Part shown: positions 63,926 to 64,000 of the stretch, piece after piece
Layout: the number at the start of each line of letters is the position of its first letter
Position numbering within the stretch: position 1 is the stretch's first letter
Source of the DNA: an uncultured Pelagibacteraceae bacterium
GTDB lineage: Bacteria; Pseudomonadota; Alphaproteobacteria; Pelagibacterales; Pelagibacteraceae
Length of the DNA: 64,000 bases
Assembly (NCBI GenBank): GCA_902591415.1
Contig: CACJAU010000002.1
Span: forward strand, 1-64,000
Direction: 5' to 3'
Notes under the pieces: generated by a model
Database searches by the model: none
Told to the model about the DNA's origin: nothing
Seen by the model: the letters and a program-made list of their open reading frames with translations, nothing else
Position numbers and translations under genes: made by a program

Positions 63926-64000
63926 TTATTTTTTTGTAAATGTAGTTAACCCTATTTTTTTTCCTTCAATTAAAGATGATGAACAATGAAGTCTAGTCCT
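63926..64000 (-). CDS. C-terminal end of an unidentified minus-strand protein (partial)
   Basis: Reading the minus strand from the window edge gives 24 residues, ending SSSLIEGKKIGLTTFTKK and a TAA at 63928-63926. The frame is open to the edge and the spacing to the FkbM gene fits the operon. It is too short to assign. Confidence 0.35.
   Translation of the reverse strand, partial: RTRLHCSSSLIEGKKIGLTTFTKK

Overview
The window reads as a SAR11-type alphaproteobacterium (Pelagibacter-like). The support is very low G+C, gene spacing close to zero with many ATGA/TAATG junctions, an alphaproteobacterial core (TrcR, the tol-pal run, rpoH, two-part PntA), and a 5S rRNA sitting alone at the end of a large polysaccharide island. 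An island between 23S and 5S rRNA is a published trait of SAR11 genomes (hypervariable region 2, HVR2). Species cannot be fixed from the sequence alone. No gene-free stretch exceeds about 170 bases.

Region A (1-30958) is the 5S-side part of that island. It opens with two minus-strand paralogues of an arylsulfotransferase-like membrane protein around a TylF-like methyltransferase. From 2561 to 14137 comes a block that I read as a phosphoramidate pathway like the Campylobacter jejuni O-methyl phosphoramidate (MeOPN) route: L-glutamine kinase (PEP-synthase-like), CTP:phosphoglutamine cytidylyltransferase, gamma-glutamyl-CDP-amidate hydrolase (class I amidotransferase), CDP-amidate kinase (APS-kinase-like), a methyltransferase, and a sulfotransferase-fold protein that could be the transferase. 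An ABC flippase-like exporter and a CDP-alcohol phosphatidyltransferase share the operon. A MarR-type EPS regulator and a NusG/RfaH-like elongation factor sit in the middle. Two promoters, one before the ABC gene and one before the regulator, have a GTTCA-N5-TGAAC palindrome filling the spacer between -35 and -10. From 14139 to 25179 is a legionaminic-acid-type nonulosonate pathway (LegB, LegI, LegG, PtmE, LegF, PtmA-like, LegC) with an amidotransferase trio (WbpG/PseA-like, HisH-like, HisF-like) and a formyltransferase-like protein, but no LegH acetyltransferase. From 25185 to 30958 come glycosyltransferases and methyltransferases.

Region B (30949-62167) is conserved core. It holds tRNA-Val(GAC), 5S rRNA with its own promoter, rpmJ, a cox subunit IV, pntAA-pntAB-pntB, a transaldolase, typA, initiator tRNA-Met, a cold-shock gene, rpsU (apparently starting with ATT), trcR, rpmE, suhB, efp, thiE, fda, pgk, tkt, zapA, a 5-FTHF cyclo-ligase, a YmdB-like phosphoesterase, yebC, a phage-type RuvC, tolQRAB-pal-cpoB, tilS, ftsH, folP, glmM, thiD, purA, rpoH, an RluA-family pseudouridine synthase and tRNA-Arg.

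Region C (62171-64000) begins immediately after tRNA-Arg and returns to surface-glycan genes (GT17 family, FkbM methyltransferase), probably the edge of another variable island.
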